Source: Macrostomum hystrix
Lineage: Eukaryota; Platyhelminthes; Macrostomidae
NCBI GenBank assembly: GCA_950097015.1
Contig: CATNEN010000039.1
Coordinates: 4,042,001 to 4,106,000, forward strand
Length of the DNA stretch: 64,000 nucleotides
Direction of reading: 5' to 3'
The notes beneath the pieces were generated by a model, which did no database searches, had not been told where the DNA came from, and saw nothing but the letters and a program-made list of their open reading frames with translations. The translations under genes and the position numbers were made by a program. Below, piece after piece: positions 35,340 through 46,875 of the stretch (positions are counted from its first letter, which is position 1; each line of letters starts with the position of its first letter).

Positions 35340-36160
35340 ATAGAATTGTTTCTTAAAGGATATTTTCTGCTTAGATTGTTTTAATATTACATAGTTCTAC
35401 ATTCTTTAATACAAAAATTAGCAAATTAACAATTGAACCAATTACCCATGGCCATACTAGCTAGCTGCTGATTTTTCTGTTATAGGCCTAGTTTTGTTGC
35501 CAAGTCATTATGACCTGATATAATTCAACTTTGGTCTATATGTTATCTAGATATCTATGGAGTAGTATTATAGTAAAAAAGTATTTAAGAAAAATGAAAA
35601 GCTAGACATAGCAATACAATTCTGGCTTGACTTGAATCTAATTATTTTTATCTTTAAATGTCTTCAAATATGTTGCAATATTTTAAGCCATATAGTGGAC
35701 AACCACCAAGGCTAGTGTCTATGTGTACAGTGCCTGACAGTCAAGGCAGGTGGTCCCTGTGTGTGTGTCTATCTATATCAGCTATGTGGATATGCATGCT
35801 AATTTCTGCATAATTCTACAAATCAGCAGAATTGGTCATTGTTAGCTCTGTATTTACTGTCATCAGATAATGTGCCAGTGCTCACAGACTGCAAATGCAA
35901 TTAATAATCAACAGCTATATCTGTAGGCATGTTATTGGGACAGTAATTGATATATTCTTAAGAAGATGCTGCTTAGAAGACAGTTCTAGGTAAAATTCAC
36001 ATATATACTTACCTGAAATTTCTGGTACATGTTTTTATAGCAATTACAGTAACCATCCTACACTGAAAGGCATACAGGGCTAGTCAAGTACACAAAATTC
36101 GAGTCAGAAGTACACTAATTATCCAATAAAAGGTTGCCTACAACTCTGACTGCCCGCAAT
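35340..36160. other. AT-rich upstream region of HUS1
   Basis: Unique DNA without ORFs of coding character. It holds the 5' flank of HUS1; no clear TATA box close to the gene. Confidence 0.4.
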
Positions 36161-36165
36161 TTGCA

Positions 36166-36185
36166 GCCATAGTTGAATTAGAGGC
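36166..36185 (+). promoter_or_regulatory. Splice acceptor before the HUS1 start (likely SL trans-splice or leader intron)
   Basis: CCCGCAATTTGCAG ends at 36166, 19 nt before the ATG. A good 3' splice site directly upstream of a start codon with no visible upstream coding exon fits spliced-leader addition. Confidence 0.4.
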
Positions 36186-38114
36186 ATGAAATTCCGCGCT
36201 GCCACCCAAGACGCGGGCTGCGTCCAGTACCTCTGCAAGGCCATTGTATTTGTCTCCAAGCTGGCTAACAACTGTGTAATGCGCTGCACTCCGGATTGCA
36301 TATTCTTTGTACTGTGCGGCCACTCTGTGGATGGCGGCGTTCGGGTCTGGTTTGAAATCAAGCGGGACAGCCTGTTCTCCGAGTACGTCATGGCGGGCCT
36401 GGACGACCAGCACGAAGAGGTCAGCGGCGGAGTCGATTTTAGGATAATCAAACAAATAGCTTTGGGGGTTTTTAAAGTCACAAAAATGCATCTGTAGTCA
36501 AGGGAGTTTTTTGGGATCTGCAACCAGATAAACTATGATTAATTTATAAGTGCTATCGATAATAGCGGGGGGTTGTAGCCTAGTAGTTAGAGAGTCGGAC
36601 TCAGGACTTCAAGGTCGGGGGTTCGATTACCTACTACAAAAGTTTTGTCCTTTGGCAAGACACATAACCCTGAATTGCTTCAGTTCACCAAGCTGTTAAG
36701 TGTGTCAGCATCAGCTGCGATAATTGATGGTAGTTGTGGCATATTTCAAGTCTATCATCTGAACAAGCCGTACGCAGCCTTTAGATGCGCCGCGCAATAG
36801 CTGCGGCTGTGCTGTCCGTTGCATACCGGGCCTAATTGGGGCATGTGTCACCAACAATATTATTGTTAATTAAATAGAGTCCTGAAAGCACAAAGGTGGA
36901 TCTAGTTCCACCCTATTATATTTAGCAGCCAGCAGTTGTAATCGTTCAGTCTTTGTTTCAACCGACCGCAGGTGCAGCTGGAGGTGGTGCTGGAGACCAT
37001 GGTCAGCGCCCTGACCAAATCTTTCGGCCAGGCGCGCGGGCTTCGTCTAAAGCTGACGAGGCGGGACTCCGCACCGCTGCTTCAGATGGAGCTGGAGCTG
37101 CCCACTGGCCTCACCGACGAGTCGCGTCACGTGACGCACAACGTCCCCGTTCGCGTGGTGCCGCTGCGCTATTGGGGCGAGTTTCAAACACCTCTAGAGC
37201 CGGAATTCGACATCAGTTTCTATTTCCCGCCGCTGAAGACTGTCCGCTGCGTGCTAGAACGAATGCGCAACGTTAGCAACCGGCTGGTTATCTGGGCTCA
37301 GCGATCGCCCAGGTGAGTAGGTCCTAATGAGCTAAAATCCCAATATGATCCATAATCCCATTACATCATTTAATCCTATCTGATCTATAATCCCATTGCA
37401 TAACTGAATCCCAATCTGATCTATAATCCCATTGCATCATTGAATCCCAATCTGATCTATAATCCCATTGCATCATTTAATCCTATCTGATCTATAATCC
37501 CATTGCATCATTGAATCCTATCTGATCCATAATCACATTGTATCATTGAATCCTAATCCGATCTATAATCCCTTTCTACAGTCTTTCCTTTCCCTTCTCC
37601 AAATCCCACCATGAAATTAGACATCCCATTCATTCTTTATTCCAAAAAAATTTAGATTTAAACCAGATTTAGATTTTTTTCACTCCAAAAATCAAATGCC
37701 AAGCGAGCTATAACCTGGAATCTCACCCATCTGGCTGCTCCTCTCCCCAGAGACCAGGGCAAGTGCGCCATGCGGATGTCTGTGCGCAACAGCATGGCCT
37801 CGGTGGCCACAACATTCAAGGATTTGCCACTGCCCCGTTGGCGTGACGAACCAGCCAATAAGGCTAACGACAATCCCGACAGGGGAGACGAGGATGAGGA
37901 AGCCGGCGACGCAATGGATACGGACGCTTCCCAATCGGCCCAGCCTGTTCGCGTGTCCGTTGACATCCGCAAAATTGCCTCTCTACTGAGCAGCCCGTTG
38001 GCTTGCCCAACCAGAATTGTGTGTAACCTAGTTCAGCGCCGGGTGGCGCAGTTCTTCATCTTCTACGATGAGGTTCAATTGCAATACTTTATCCCGGCAC
38101 TGGACGATGAATAA
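36186..38114 (+). CDS. HUS1: HUS1 checkpoint clamp subunit, 3 exons, 312 aa
   Basis: Subunit of the RAD9-HUS1-RAD1 (9-1-1) ring, a PCNA-like clamp loaded at DNA damage to activate ATR signalling in the nucleus. Exons 36186-36419, 36972-37312, 37751-38114, joined in phase, stop TAA. The start MKFRA is the family's own N-terminus (human MKFRAKI). Matching blocks: LAKxC-type helix FVSKLANNC, GGVRVWFEI, LETMVSALTKSFGQARGLRLKL, THNVPVRVVP, MRNVSNRLVI, VATTFKDL, VDIRKIASLL and the C-terminal VQLQYFIPAL, nearly identical to human. It is about 30 residues longer than human HUS1 (280), through an acidic, probably disordered insert (GDEDEEAGDAMDTDASQSAQ) between the FKDL strand and the VDIRK helix. Intron 1 has a family B SINE, intron 2 a minisatellite. 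First of four + strand genes. Confidence 0.97.
36564..36875 (+). mobile_element. tRNA-derived SINE, family B, in HUS1 intron 1
   Basis: Head GTAGCCTAGTAGTTAGAGAG and GGGGGTTCGATTACC, then TTTTGTCCTTTGGCAAGACA, CAGTTCACCAAGCTGTTAAG and a long tail region ending in ATTATTGTT. It is collinear with 31388-31530. Confidence 0.82.
37330..37585. repeat. 36-bp minisatellite in HUS1 intron 2, about 6 copies
   Basis: Core ATCTATAATCCCATTGCATC with TGAATCC/TTAATCC variants. It starts about 20 bp after the GTGAGT donor at 37313. Confidence 0.93.
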
Positions 38115-38145
38115 GTTAATTCATTTATTTATTTTAATACGTAAC

Positions 38146-38836
38146 GACCAAGGTGCTGCTCCTCAAAATGATTCCACCATCCTCCCAGATCCTCAGAATG
38201 ATTCCACCATCCTCCCAGATCCTCAGAATGATTCCACCATCCTCTCAGATCCTCAGAATGATTCCACCATCCTCCCAGATCCTCAGAATGATTCCACCAT
38301 CCTCCCAGATCCTCAGAATGATTCCACCATCCTCCCAGATCCTCAGAATGATTCCACCATCCTCCCAGATCCTCAGAATGATTCCACCATCCTCCCAGAT
38401 CCTCAGAATGATTCCACCATCCTCCCAGATCCTCAGAATGATTCCACCATCCTCCCAGATCCTCAGAATGATTCCACCATCCTCCCAGATCCTCAGAATG
38501 ATTCCACCATCCTCCCAGATCCTCAGAATGATTCCACCATCCTCCCAGATCCTCAGAATGATTCCACCATCCTCCCAGATCCTCAGAATGATTCCACCAT
38601 CCTCTCAGATCCTCAGAATGATTCCACCATCCTCCCAGATCCTCAGAATGATTCCACCATCCTCTCAGATCCTCAGAATGATTCCACCATCCTCCCAGAT
38701 CCTCAGAATGATTCCACCATCCTCCCAGATCCTCAGAATGATTCCACCATCCTCCCAGATCCTCAGAATGATTCCACCATCCTCCCAGATTCTCAGAATG
38801 ATTCCACCATCCTCCCAGATCCTCAGAATGATTCCA
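38146..38836. repeat. 30-bp minisatellite downstream of HUS1, 23 copies
   Basis: Nearly perfect 30-bp units with core AATGATTCCACCATCCTCCC. It starts about 30 bp after the HUS1 stop, so probably lies in its 3' untranslated region or just beyond. Two forward frames stay open through it (SQILRMIPPS; PDPQNDSTIL), a result of the period. Confidence 0.97.
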
Positions 38837-39182
38837 ATAATTTCCTTAATGTACTGGTCGGCATCAGTAGTTATCTCGTAATTCGGTTTGCCGATTGTTT
38901 CACAGTTTTCGCTCTTGCGGTAACTGCAGAATTTACTCAGTTACTCAATTTTTTGTTAAAATGCCTCTCAAGCATTTAGTTTCGTTCATTGTACTTTTCT
39001 GCAATATTTCTCATTAGTCACTGTGTATAAAAGTTCTTGCTTTTATTTGTTAAGTCCGCATTTTTGTTGTTATTATGTTGAAAGTTATTTAAACAATTAC
39101 AATACAAATTTTGCTCGTTAATTTTTGCTTTGCTTATAATTTTTTATACTATTTTGTACTTTTCTTTATAGCCATAAATTTA
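38837..39182. other. AT-rich HUS1-FUNDC1 spacer
   Basis: No coding signal and no clean AATAAA. T-rich runs near 39040-39170. Confidence 0.4.
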
Positions 39183-39183
39183 C

Positions 39184-39452
39184 TAGGTAAACAGACTGGA
39201 CCTGACACAGTGACAAACAGATGAAAAGACTGGACCTGACACAGTGACAAACAGATAAAAAGACTGGACCTGACACAGTGACAAACAGATAAACAGACTG
39301 GACCTGACACAGTGACAAACAGATAAACAGACTGGACCTGACACAGTGACAAACAGATGAAAAGACTGGACCTGACACAGTGACAAACAGATGAAAAGAC
39401 TGGACCTGACACAGTGACAAACAGATAAACAGACTGGACCTGACACAGTGAC
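39184..39452. repeat. 34-bp minisatellite upstream of the FUNDC1-like gene, 8 copies
   Basis: Core GACTGGACCTGACACAGTGA followed by CAAACAGAT. It ends about 35 bp before the acceptor-like AG at 39489. Confidence 0.96.
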
Positions 39453-39481
39453 AATCATTGAACTAATTGAGCTCGCCGCTG

Positions 39482-39503
39482 CCTTTCAGCCTCATTTCAA
39501 AGC
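39482..39503 (+). promoter_or_regulatory. Splice acceptor before the FUNDC1-like start
   Basis: GCTGCCTTTCAG ends at 39489, 14 nt before the ATG at 39504. Pyrimidine-rich; a candidate spliced-leader acceptor. Confidence 0.45.
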
Positions 39504-40078
39504 ATGTCGGACAAGAATAACGCGGCTGACGCGAAGTCCTCCAAGCCGAGCTCCGGTTCAAGCGGCGGTGCCGACTTGTCTAATCGAGTGTCCGGCACTC
39601 TGGCGCGCCTGTCCGATGAGTTGTCTCGGGCTTCGCCTACGCAACAGGTCAGGTTGGAAGTACACCTGTACATTGGGGATTTAGCCATAGAATGTAGGCA
39701 GGACTAGTTCTTAACTCCTCTGCAACACTTCGGTTGCAGGCCATCGCAGGCGGCGGCAGCGGCTGCCTGGCCGGCTACGTGGTTGGTCGCCTCGGTCGCA
39801 CGGCTGCCTTGGCACTCGGCGGCGGCCTAATCTGTTTGCAACTGGCCCAACAGCGCGGCCTTATTAGCATCAATTGGAATCGGGTTGAGCGACAGGCCAG
39901 GCAAGCGGTTGACGAAGTCGCGGAGATCGCCGCCGATGAAAATCGTCCCGGAGTCCGCGGCCGTGGCGGCGGCGGCCTGCCGCAGTTCATCGATCAAGCT
40001 AAGCAGGTGTTCGCTACGCAACGCTACTTCGCTGCCACATTTGCTGGCGGCTTTCTTATTGGCTTGGCCGCCTCTTAA
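39504..40078 (+). CDS. FUNDC1: FUN14 domain-containing protein, 2 exons, 160 aa
   Basis: FUN14 family, small proteins of the mitochondrial outer membrane; FUNDC1 is a mitophagy receptor in vertebrates. Exons 39504-39647 and 39740-40078 join in phase; the 91-bp intron is one of the few here without a repeat. The FUN14 domain is clear: GGGSGCLAGYVVGRLGRTAA, ALGGGLICLQLAQQRGLISI, NWNRVERQA and the C-terminal segment FAATFAGGFLIGLAAS, giving two to three membrane helices, like the human GFLLGLAS end. The N-terminal 48 residues are Ser/Lys/Asp-rich and contain no tyrosine, so the YxxL LC3-binding motif of vertebrate FUNDC1 is not present. A glycine/arginine-rich insert (RGRGGGG) lies in the loop before the last helix. 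FUNDC1 and FUNDC2 cannot be told apart here. Confidence 0.93.
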
Positions 40079-40292
40079 CTAGTCTAACTGGACTCAGTTC
40101 AACATCTGCGCGGGGTATCTTTATCCAGCTGCTGAACGATGCCGCTGCTTCGTTTATTTATGACGAAAATCTAAAACTTTTGTATTTTCTATGGCTCTGG
40201 TCGTAGATCTTGGACCATAGTAAGCGCTTTTCTCATTGTTCTCGTCTTCTTGTGCAATTTTTTTCTTCAGAAAATGTGACTGCTGTTTTCTT

Positions 40293-40298
40293 AATAAA
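40293..40298 (+). terminator. Poly(A) signal AATAAA of the FUNDC1-like gene
   Basis: AATAAA 215 bp after the stop codon, followed by an AT/T-rich stretch. Confidence 0.55.
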
Positions 40299-40495
40299 AG
40301 AACATGGTTGTACATAAAAATGGAATATGCAATCACAACTTGTTTTTCTTTTAGCGATCTCAAATGTTAGACAATTTCGATTCTCCGCTCCCCTGTGTTA
40401 TAAAAAGTTTTGGCTAACGATTCTCCTGCTAATATTATTACAATGCTCTTATTTTGAGATGTTTGTTTATCAATACCTTTACTTTTATTACTTTT

Positions 40496-41330
40496 GTCCA
40501 CCCTGTGCTAGAATTCTGGTCCACCCTTTCCTAGAACTCTTACCCATCCTTTACTAGAATTCTTGTCCATCCTGTGCTAGAATTCTTGTCCATCCTTTCC
40601 TCGAATTCTTGTCCATCCTTTCCTAGAATTCTTGTCCATCCTTTCGTAGAATTCTTGTCCATCCTTTCCTAGAATTCTTGTCCATCCTTTCGTAGAATTC
40701 TTGTCCATCCTTTCCTAGAATTCTTGTCCATCCTTTCGTAGAATTCTTGTCCATCCTTTCCTAGAATTCTTGTCCATCCTTTCGCAGAATTCTTGTCCAT
40801 CCTTTCCTAGAATTCTTGTTCTTCCTTTCCTAGAATTCTAGTCCATCGTTTCCTAGAATTCTTGTCCATCCTTTCGTAGAATTCTTGTCCATCCTTTCCT
40901 AGAATTCTTGTCCATCCTTTCGCAGAATTCTTGTCCATCCTTTCCTAGAATTCTAGTCCATCGTTTCCTAGAATTCTTGTGCACCCATTCCTAGAATTCT
41001 TATCTATCCTGTGCTAGAATTCGTGTCCATCCTTTCCTAGAATTCTTGTTCTTCCTTTCCTAGAATTCTAGTCCATCGTTTCCTAGAATTCATGTCCACC
41101 CATTCCTAGAATTCTTATCTATCCTGTTCTAGAATTCTTGTCCACCGTGTGCTAGAATTCGTGTCCATCCTTTCCTAGAATTCTTGTTCTTCCTTTCCTA
41201 GAATTCTAGTCCATCGTTTCCTAGAATTCTTGTCCACCCATTCCTAGAATTCTTATCTATCCTGTGCTAGAAGTCTTGTCCATCCTGTGCTAGAAGTCTC
41301 GTCCATCCTGTGCTAGATTTCGTGTCATTC
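40496..41330. repeat. 23-bp minisatellite between FUNDC1 and INTS14, about 36 copies
   Basis: Core CCTAGAATTCTTGTCCATCC (contains an EcoRI site) with TTCG, TGTG and CCCA variants. A block of four to five units recurs at about 41020-41100 and 41150-41230. Confidence 0.96.
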
Positions 41331-41374
41331 GCACCTATCTCTACAAGATTTGCTAACTAAATGATCTTCTGTAC

Positions 41375-41386
41375 CAAATTTCAGCG
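41375..41386 (+). promoter_or_regulatory. Splice acceptor 2 nt before the INTS14 start
   Basis: AAATTTCAG ends at 41384, then CG and the ATG at 41387. A leader this short makes sense only if a leader exon is spliced on. Confidence 0.5.
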
Positions 41387-44300
41387 ATGCCTACCTTGCT
41401 TCTGCTTGACCGTTCACTGTCTATGGCCAGAAGGCCCAGCGCAGACAGCAAGCTCACCTATCTGGAGCTGGCGGTGAGCAGTGCTCATCAGGTGCTAGCC
41501 CATCTGTCCCGCTCAGCTCCAGCTGAATTTGTAGCCCTGGGATTAGTTGGCTCGGAGCTTGAGCTGGCGTTTCCCTTCACTCAGGTATGCTGCTACAGGT
41601 GTATTTCATTTCTCCCTCGATAGATAATAAGCGATAGGATTCAGAGGCACATGTGTTATTTGCTTAAATTCTTCACAGACAAAATGCACACAGAAGTACG
41701 AAAAATACTTACAGTCCTACTGACAGTAGCTTCAGTATAAGATAATCCCCACGCCTTCGCAGCCAATCTAAAGCTCTGTGGCCCAGTTTGTCTTACTTGA
41801 GAGGAAGCGTTGACTAAAAAACCATAGACTAAAGTGCATAACAATGTTTCTTCTGAACTAGTATAATTCCAGAAATATATATCATTGGCATCGCCCCGTG
41901 GCAACTCAATGCGACAGCCAATCACTATGGTACTCGCAGTAGCATCACTCGCTTCGGCACCAACCCGCAGGACGTCTCGGCAATGCAGCAGTACCTGCCT
42001 AGCGTTGGTCCACGTGACGCAGCCCGCCTAGCCCCGGCACTGGAGGCGGCCAGCCATCTGGCCATTCGCGAATGGGGCCCTGGCGTTGATGGCGGCGGTC
42101 CCGCCTGTCGCATCCTCCTGCTAACCGATGACGGCGGCAGAGCGGCGTCAACAGGAGCGGCTGCTGCTGCTAGGGCCTTGGCTATGGGCCGCATAGATCT
42201 AACTGTGCTGTGCCTTCGAGCTTCCATTGGTACATGCCTGACCGAGCTGCAGCAGATTAATAGCCAGCAACAACAGCAGCAGCAGGATCAACAGCAGCAG
42301 CAGCAGCAACGCTTCAACTTGGCCATATCCAGCCCAGCCGACTGTTCGCTGAAGGCGGTGTCCGAAGCTGTCCAGTCTCTGTGCCAGAGTCGCCTATCGC
42401 CCGCCCTGGTGCGGCTGCACTGCGGCCACTCGGTCCAGTCTGTGGAGCTGCACCCGGGCCCCACCGAGTGCGAAAGGTTGGCCATCGCTGGCTGCCGCAT
42501 TCCGCAGCGTTTTATACTGGACCGTGACATTCGCCTCATCGGCTTTCTGCAGGTTGTCGGCTGAACTCGGGATGCTTTTGAATGGGATATTTGGTTTGGG
42601 AAATTCAAAATCTCAAATGGCCTTGCACTTTAGTACTTAGAATAAGAACATGAAATTTGGTGTGTGGGTGGAAAATTTGGGATCGGAACGGGATTCTAGT
42701 TGGGATCTGAGATCGGGGATGGGGTTGGGATTTAGAAGGGAAGTTTTTTAGGATTAAGAGATTTGGGATCGCAATAGGAGATTTAGAATGGGATCGTGAG
42801 ATTCTAATTGGGGTCTAATATCGGGAATTAGATTGTGGGATTTAGAATGAGATAATGAAAATTTGTGTGGGATTGAAAGATCAAGTATCGTAATGGGAGT
42901 TTTGGAATGGGATCGGGAGATTCTAATCGGGATCTGAGATTGTGGGAGATTCAGAAAGGAATGGGATATTTCAATAAGGATTGTGGGGTAAAGAATGGGA
43001 ATCGAAAAAATTCTAATGCCCCCCTAGCCCTCTTCTGTGAATCACCGCAGATCTCCGAGATATACAGCCCAGCCGTGCTGTCACGCCACCTCGTGCTGCC
43101 AGCGGCCGCCTCCTCTGAATCATCTTCAACTGGTAGCGAGCACCTCACCACTCTGCTGCAGGCCGCTCTGCGCGCGGATTCCTACGTTGCCTTGGCAACG
43201 CTAGGCAGCGCCGACAACGCCGACTGGTACTGCTTTCTGCACGCGCATCCTGGCGGCCGGCGCTGCGCCCTGCTGCTCTCCGTGCTGGAGCCCGGCCCCG
43301 AGCCCGCCGTCTGGCTGGGCAAGATTCCCTACCTGGCCCCGGCTAGCGATTTTGACGAAGCCGCGCTGGCCAACGTCAATCCGTTCCCGGTCAAACCCAA
43401 GGGCAATAAGCCCAGCTATGCGGCCTCCTGCATTGTGTGGACTAAGCAGGCTTCGGTATGCCAGCCTGTGTGCAGACTGTAGCTCGCATTGCTAGGGAAT
43501 TCCACTTCCTAGGTACAAGCCTGTATTGCTAGGGAATTCCACTTCCTAGGTACAAGCCTGTATTGCTAGGGAATTCAACTTCCTAGGTACAAGCCTGTAT
43601 TGCTAGGGAATTCCACTTCCTAGGTACAAGCCTGTATTGCTAGGGAATTCAACTTCCTAGGTACAAGCCTGTATTGCTAGGGAATTCCACTTCCTAGGTA
43701 CAAGCCTGTATTGCTAGGGAATTCCACTTCCTAGGTACAAGCCTGTATTGCTAGGGAATTCAACTTCCTAGGTACAAGCCTGTATTGCTAGGGAATTCCC
43801 CTTCCTAGGTACAAGCCTGTATTGCTAGGGAATTCAACTTCCTAGGTACAAGCCTGTATTGCTAGGGAATTCCCCTTCCTAGGTACAAGCCTGTATTGCT
43901 AAGGAATTCCCCTTCCTAGGTACAAGCCTGTATTGCTAAGGTATTCCCCTTCCTAGGTACAAGCCTGTATTGCTAAGGAATTCCCCTTCCTAGGTACAAG
44001 CCTGTATTGCTAAGGTATTCCACTTTCTGTGTGCAGACTGAAAGTTCGTATTGCTAGGGAATTCCCCTTCCTTTGTACAAATATGTGTTGCTAGGGAATT
44101 TCGCCCCTGTGTACAAGCTCTGTATTGCTAGGGAATTCCCCTTTCTGGATACAAGCCCTGTATTGCTTGGGAATTCCCATTTCTCTGTAAAAGCCTGAAT
44201 AGATAGGGCATTCCCTCTGTGTACAAGCCTGTATTGCTAGGGAATCCAGGTAACAGGTCCAGGTACCCTACCCGACAATCCAGGTGGTGGCCGACGTTCA

Positions 44301-44634
44301 GAAGGTGAGCCGCTGGGCCAGAAAGTTGCCAGACAAGGCCAGCCAATTCTACCAAGAGCTGAACCGATTGCGGCGTCACGCGCTGACCATCGGCTTCGTG
44401 GAGCTGCTTACAGCCATTCGCGACCTCCTGCAGCGGGAGTGCGACTCCGCGGTGGCGGCTAACGAGCGCCAGGCGGAGCACCTGAGGCACGCTGTGGCCA
44501 TGCTGCAGCCGCCGCACTGGACTAACGAAATCGGCCCGCCGCCGCAGCCGGCGAAGCCTCGGCCGGCACTGCCAGAGTCGACTGGCAATGTCACCGATGA
44601 TGGCGTTATCGATTTGACTGTGACTAAGAAATAG
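41387..44634 (+). CDS. INTS14: Integrator complex subunit 14 (VWA domain), 4 exons, 511 aa
   Basis: Integrator subunit that pairs with INTS13 and INTS10; the complex processes snRNA 3' ends and attenuates paused transcription in the nucleus. Exons 41387-41584, 41971-42552, 43051-43455, 44284-44634, all phase 0, stop TAG. The start MPTLLLLDRSLSM is the VWA/MIDAS motif DxSxS (human MPTVVVMDVSLSM). Further matches: FTQDVSAMQQYL, REWG, CRILLLTDDG, RDIRLIGFL, PAVLSRHLVLP, LSVLEPGPEPAVWLGKIP, KPSYAASCIVWTK, DVQKVSRWARKLPDKASQFYQELNRLRRHAL. Length is close to human (518). A Gln-rich insert (Q-runs near exon 2 positions 42270-42308) lies in the loop after the VWA domain. Introns 2 and 3 hold repeats. 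Third gene of the + strand run. Confidence 0.97.
42553..43050. repeat. Degenerate GGGATC/TTTGGGATC repeats, INTS14 intron 2
   Basis: Loosely repeated motifs such as AATGGGATCGGGAGATTCTA (42907) and AATGGGATCGTGAGATTCTA (42786), spacing about 120 bp with smaller sub-repeats. An old, decayed minisatellite. Confidence 0.6.
43478..44250. repeat. 37-bp minisatellite in INTS14 intron 3, about 18 copies
   Basis: Core AGCCTGTATTGCTAGGGAAT with CCAC/CAAC/CCCC variants. It starts about 20 bp after the donor GTATGC (43456) with a divergent copy (GCCTGTGTGCAGACTG), and decays toward the acceptor. Confidence 0.95.
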
Positions 44635-44950
44635 GTGGGATAGCGTCTCACTTTGCCATTGAGTTGTAGGATATTCTTTAAGCACTAATTACCTATATAC
44701 GCTCGTCGAGTTCTACAGTAGTAGTTGTGAATATTCTTAAACTGGGTGAAAGCATTTGTTATACACTGTTCAGTGATTTTCTTTGTGTGAATAAGTATTC
44801 GTATTTCGATTTAATACTCATACTTGATAAATTTTGCTGCATTAACGTGCCAAAAGCGTTTGAAGCTCTTCACTTGGCATAGCAGCCAGGTGTTTTGTTT
44901 TCTAGTTTTTTTAAATTGCTGTTTTTGCTAATAACACTATGCATATGGTA
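44635..44950. other. INTS14 3' flank
   Basis: AT-rich, no clean AATAAA, no coding signal. Likely 3' untranslated region plus spacer. Confidence 0.4.
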
Positions 44951-44954
44951 GCAG

Positions 44955-45210
44955 TCACCCTACCAAATCCTCAGTTTAAGCAGTCACTACCAGATCCTTA
45001 GTTTAAGCAGTCACCCTACCAGATCCTCAGTTTGAGCAGTCACCCTACCAAATACTCAGTTTGAGCAGTCACTACCAGATCCTCAGTTTGAGCAGTCACC
45101 CTACCAGATCCTCAGTTAGAGCAGTCAGCCAACCAGATCATCAGTTTGAGCAGTCCCTACCAGATCCCCAGTTTGAACAGTCACTACCAGATCCTCAGTT
45201 TGAGAAGTTT
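44955..45210. repeat. 25-29 bp minisatellite upstream of the zinc-finger gene, about 9 copies
   Basis: Core CTACCAGATCCTCAGTTTGA with AGCAGTCA and optional CCC. It ends just before the acceptor-like AG at 45237. Confidence 0.9.
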
Positions 45211-45278
45211 GAGAAATGTTCTACTCACACTTTCCAGCCTGGACCCAACTGAACAAGCTTTGAATCTTCAGTCTCTGG

Positions 45279-45466
45279 ATGCTATCAATCGAGGGCCACA
45301 GCAACACGGAGGCAGTCACAACAGCAACAGCAGCCGCAGCCGGGGCAAGACGCTCGCACTATCAGCAGCATCAGCTGGCGCAGACAATGATAAGCGCTGT
45401 CAAGGTTTCAAATGCCGCAACTGCCGGCACAGCGGAGCTGCTGGATCGCATGCTCTGTGCCCCGCC

Positions 45467-45497
<31 letters not shown>

Positions 45498-46220
45498 CAC
45501 AGTGCTCATCAACAGCAGAATCGCTGGCTGGCGTCCGCAATCGCCGGGCACTCCGCAGCTGTCGCGCACGATCACGGCGTCAGCACGCCGGAGGCTGTGT
45601 CGAATTCCTCTAGCGGAGTTTCTCTCACCCTGCCGCCAGCTGCCGTGTGCAAGCAGCAACAGCAGCAGCAGCAGCATCATCAGCAGCAGCTGCAGCAGCA
45701 GCAGACTTCGTTAGAGCGCGAATGGTCTCGCCGAATCTCAGCCGGCCTGTGCCCGCATTGCGACGCGCCAGCTGCCACGGAGGAGCAGAAGCACTTTCAC
45801 GAGCGGGTGCACGCCATGGACGAGCTCTACCGCTGCCAGCTGTGCACCTGCAGGTTCGCTTACCCGTCTTCACTGGAGCTGCACATTGCTCTGCACGCTG
45901 ATCGGGGCCTGTTCTTACAGCCACCACCACAGCAGCAGCAGCAGCAGCAGCGCTACCTGCAGCACTACCCTGAACAGCAGGATCCGATGCTGCAGCAGTT
46001 AGCTTCTTATCAGCAGCAGCAGCAGCAGCAGCAGTACGCCGCTGCTGGAGGTAAAATGACCTTGCCTGCTTCGCATCATCAGCAGTACCCACAGCAGCAG
46101 CAGCAGCAGCAGCAGCAAAGCCTGCAGCAGCGCAGTCCCCACGTCTGTCCCCAATGCGGCCGCGGCTACATTAGGGCTGGTAATCTGAGAAATCATATGC
46201 TCCGCTTCCACCCCTACTAG
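45279..46220 (+). CDS. C2H2 zinc-finger protein with poly-Gln and poly-Pro, 313 aa
   Basis: Single-exon ORF with an in-frame TGA just upstream of the ATG and an acceptor-like TTTCCAG ending at 45237, so the start is well placed. Three C2H2 fingers with C-X2-C-X12-H-X3/4-H spacing: CPHCDAPAA...HERVH (about 162-182), CQLCTCRFAYPSSLELHIALH (about 189-209, LELH in the usual helix) and CPQCGRGYIRAGNLRNHMLR (about 289-308). The linkers carry long Gln runs (about 125-145, 220-230, 246-255, 270-280) and an eleven-proline run near 61-72. It is likely a nuclear, DNA-binding regulator; no orthologue recognised. CAG repeats give open frames on other strands too, which I ignore. The Gln runs may be length-polymorphic. 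Fourth of the + strand gene run. Confidence 0.8.
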
Positions 46221-46875
46221 CTAGCCTGTTAGTAGTATGGCTAGCAACTATTTTGATTTAAAATTAGAATTTGAACTTTTGCCCTTTCAATGGTGTGTGT
46301 GTGCGCGTGTGCCCGTTGTGATTTTCTGTCTAACTGAAATTTTTCCTCAGCTCCGCCGGTATTATTTCCGCCATCATTTCTAACAAATTTTGTACCAGTT
46401 TGAATTTGTTTTGACCGACTTGGGACGCCCAGCCGCCCGTCTTCTGTGTCTGAAAATAAGTTTGCCTTTTAGTTGTTCTAATTAGCTGTTTCGCCATTAT
46501 TAGAGTGTGTCTTCTTGATTCTAAACCTATAATTGATTTTGTTATGACACTGAATACCTGCTTTGACACCTTACTTAAAGTACTATGTATTGTACTATTG
46601 TTCTCTCTATTTTTTGTTATCTTCACTGATCATGCTTGAATTTGCTGGCCCTTGGCTGCTGTTTTGTTCTGTCCTAACCCCCAATCTCTTCAGTTCTATC
46701 GCTTTGTTAGACTGGCTCGCAATGTCCAATGAGGCCGCTTTAACCAATGTATTCTATTGATTTCAAGTCTGTTCTCTTTCTCATTGCTCGCATTTTTTCC
46801 TATTACTCAAGCATGTCTGTCTTCTGCCTCTGTCTGTCTTCAAAACCTGATTGGTTAAAAGATAAGTATAAAATT
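46221..46875. other. 3' flank of the zinc-finger gene
   Basis: AT-rich, with a GT-rich run (GTGTGTGTGCGCGTGTG near 46293). No coding signal. Confidence 0.4.

Noticed and set aside
45625-46092. Alanine-, serine- and leucine-rich open frames on the zinc-finger locus
   Set aside because: They are other frames of CAG repeats; only the + strand frame from 45279 carries C2H2 fingers.
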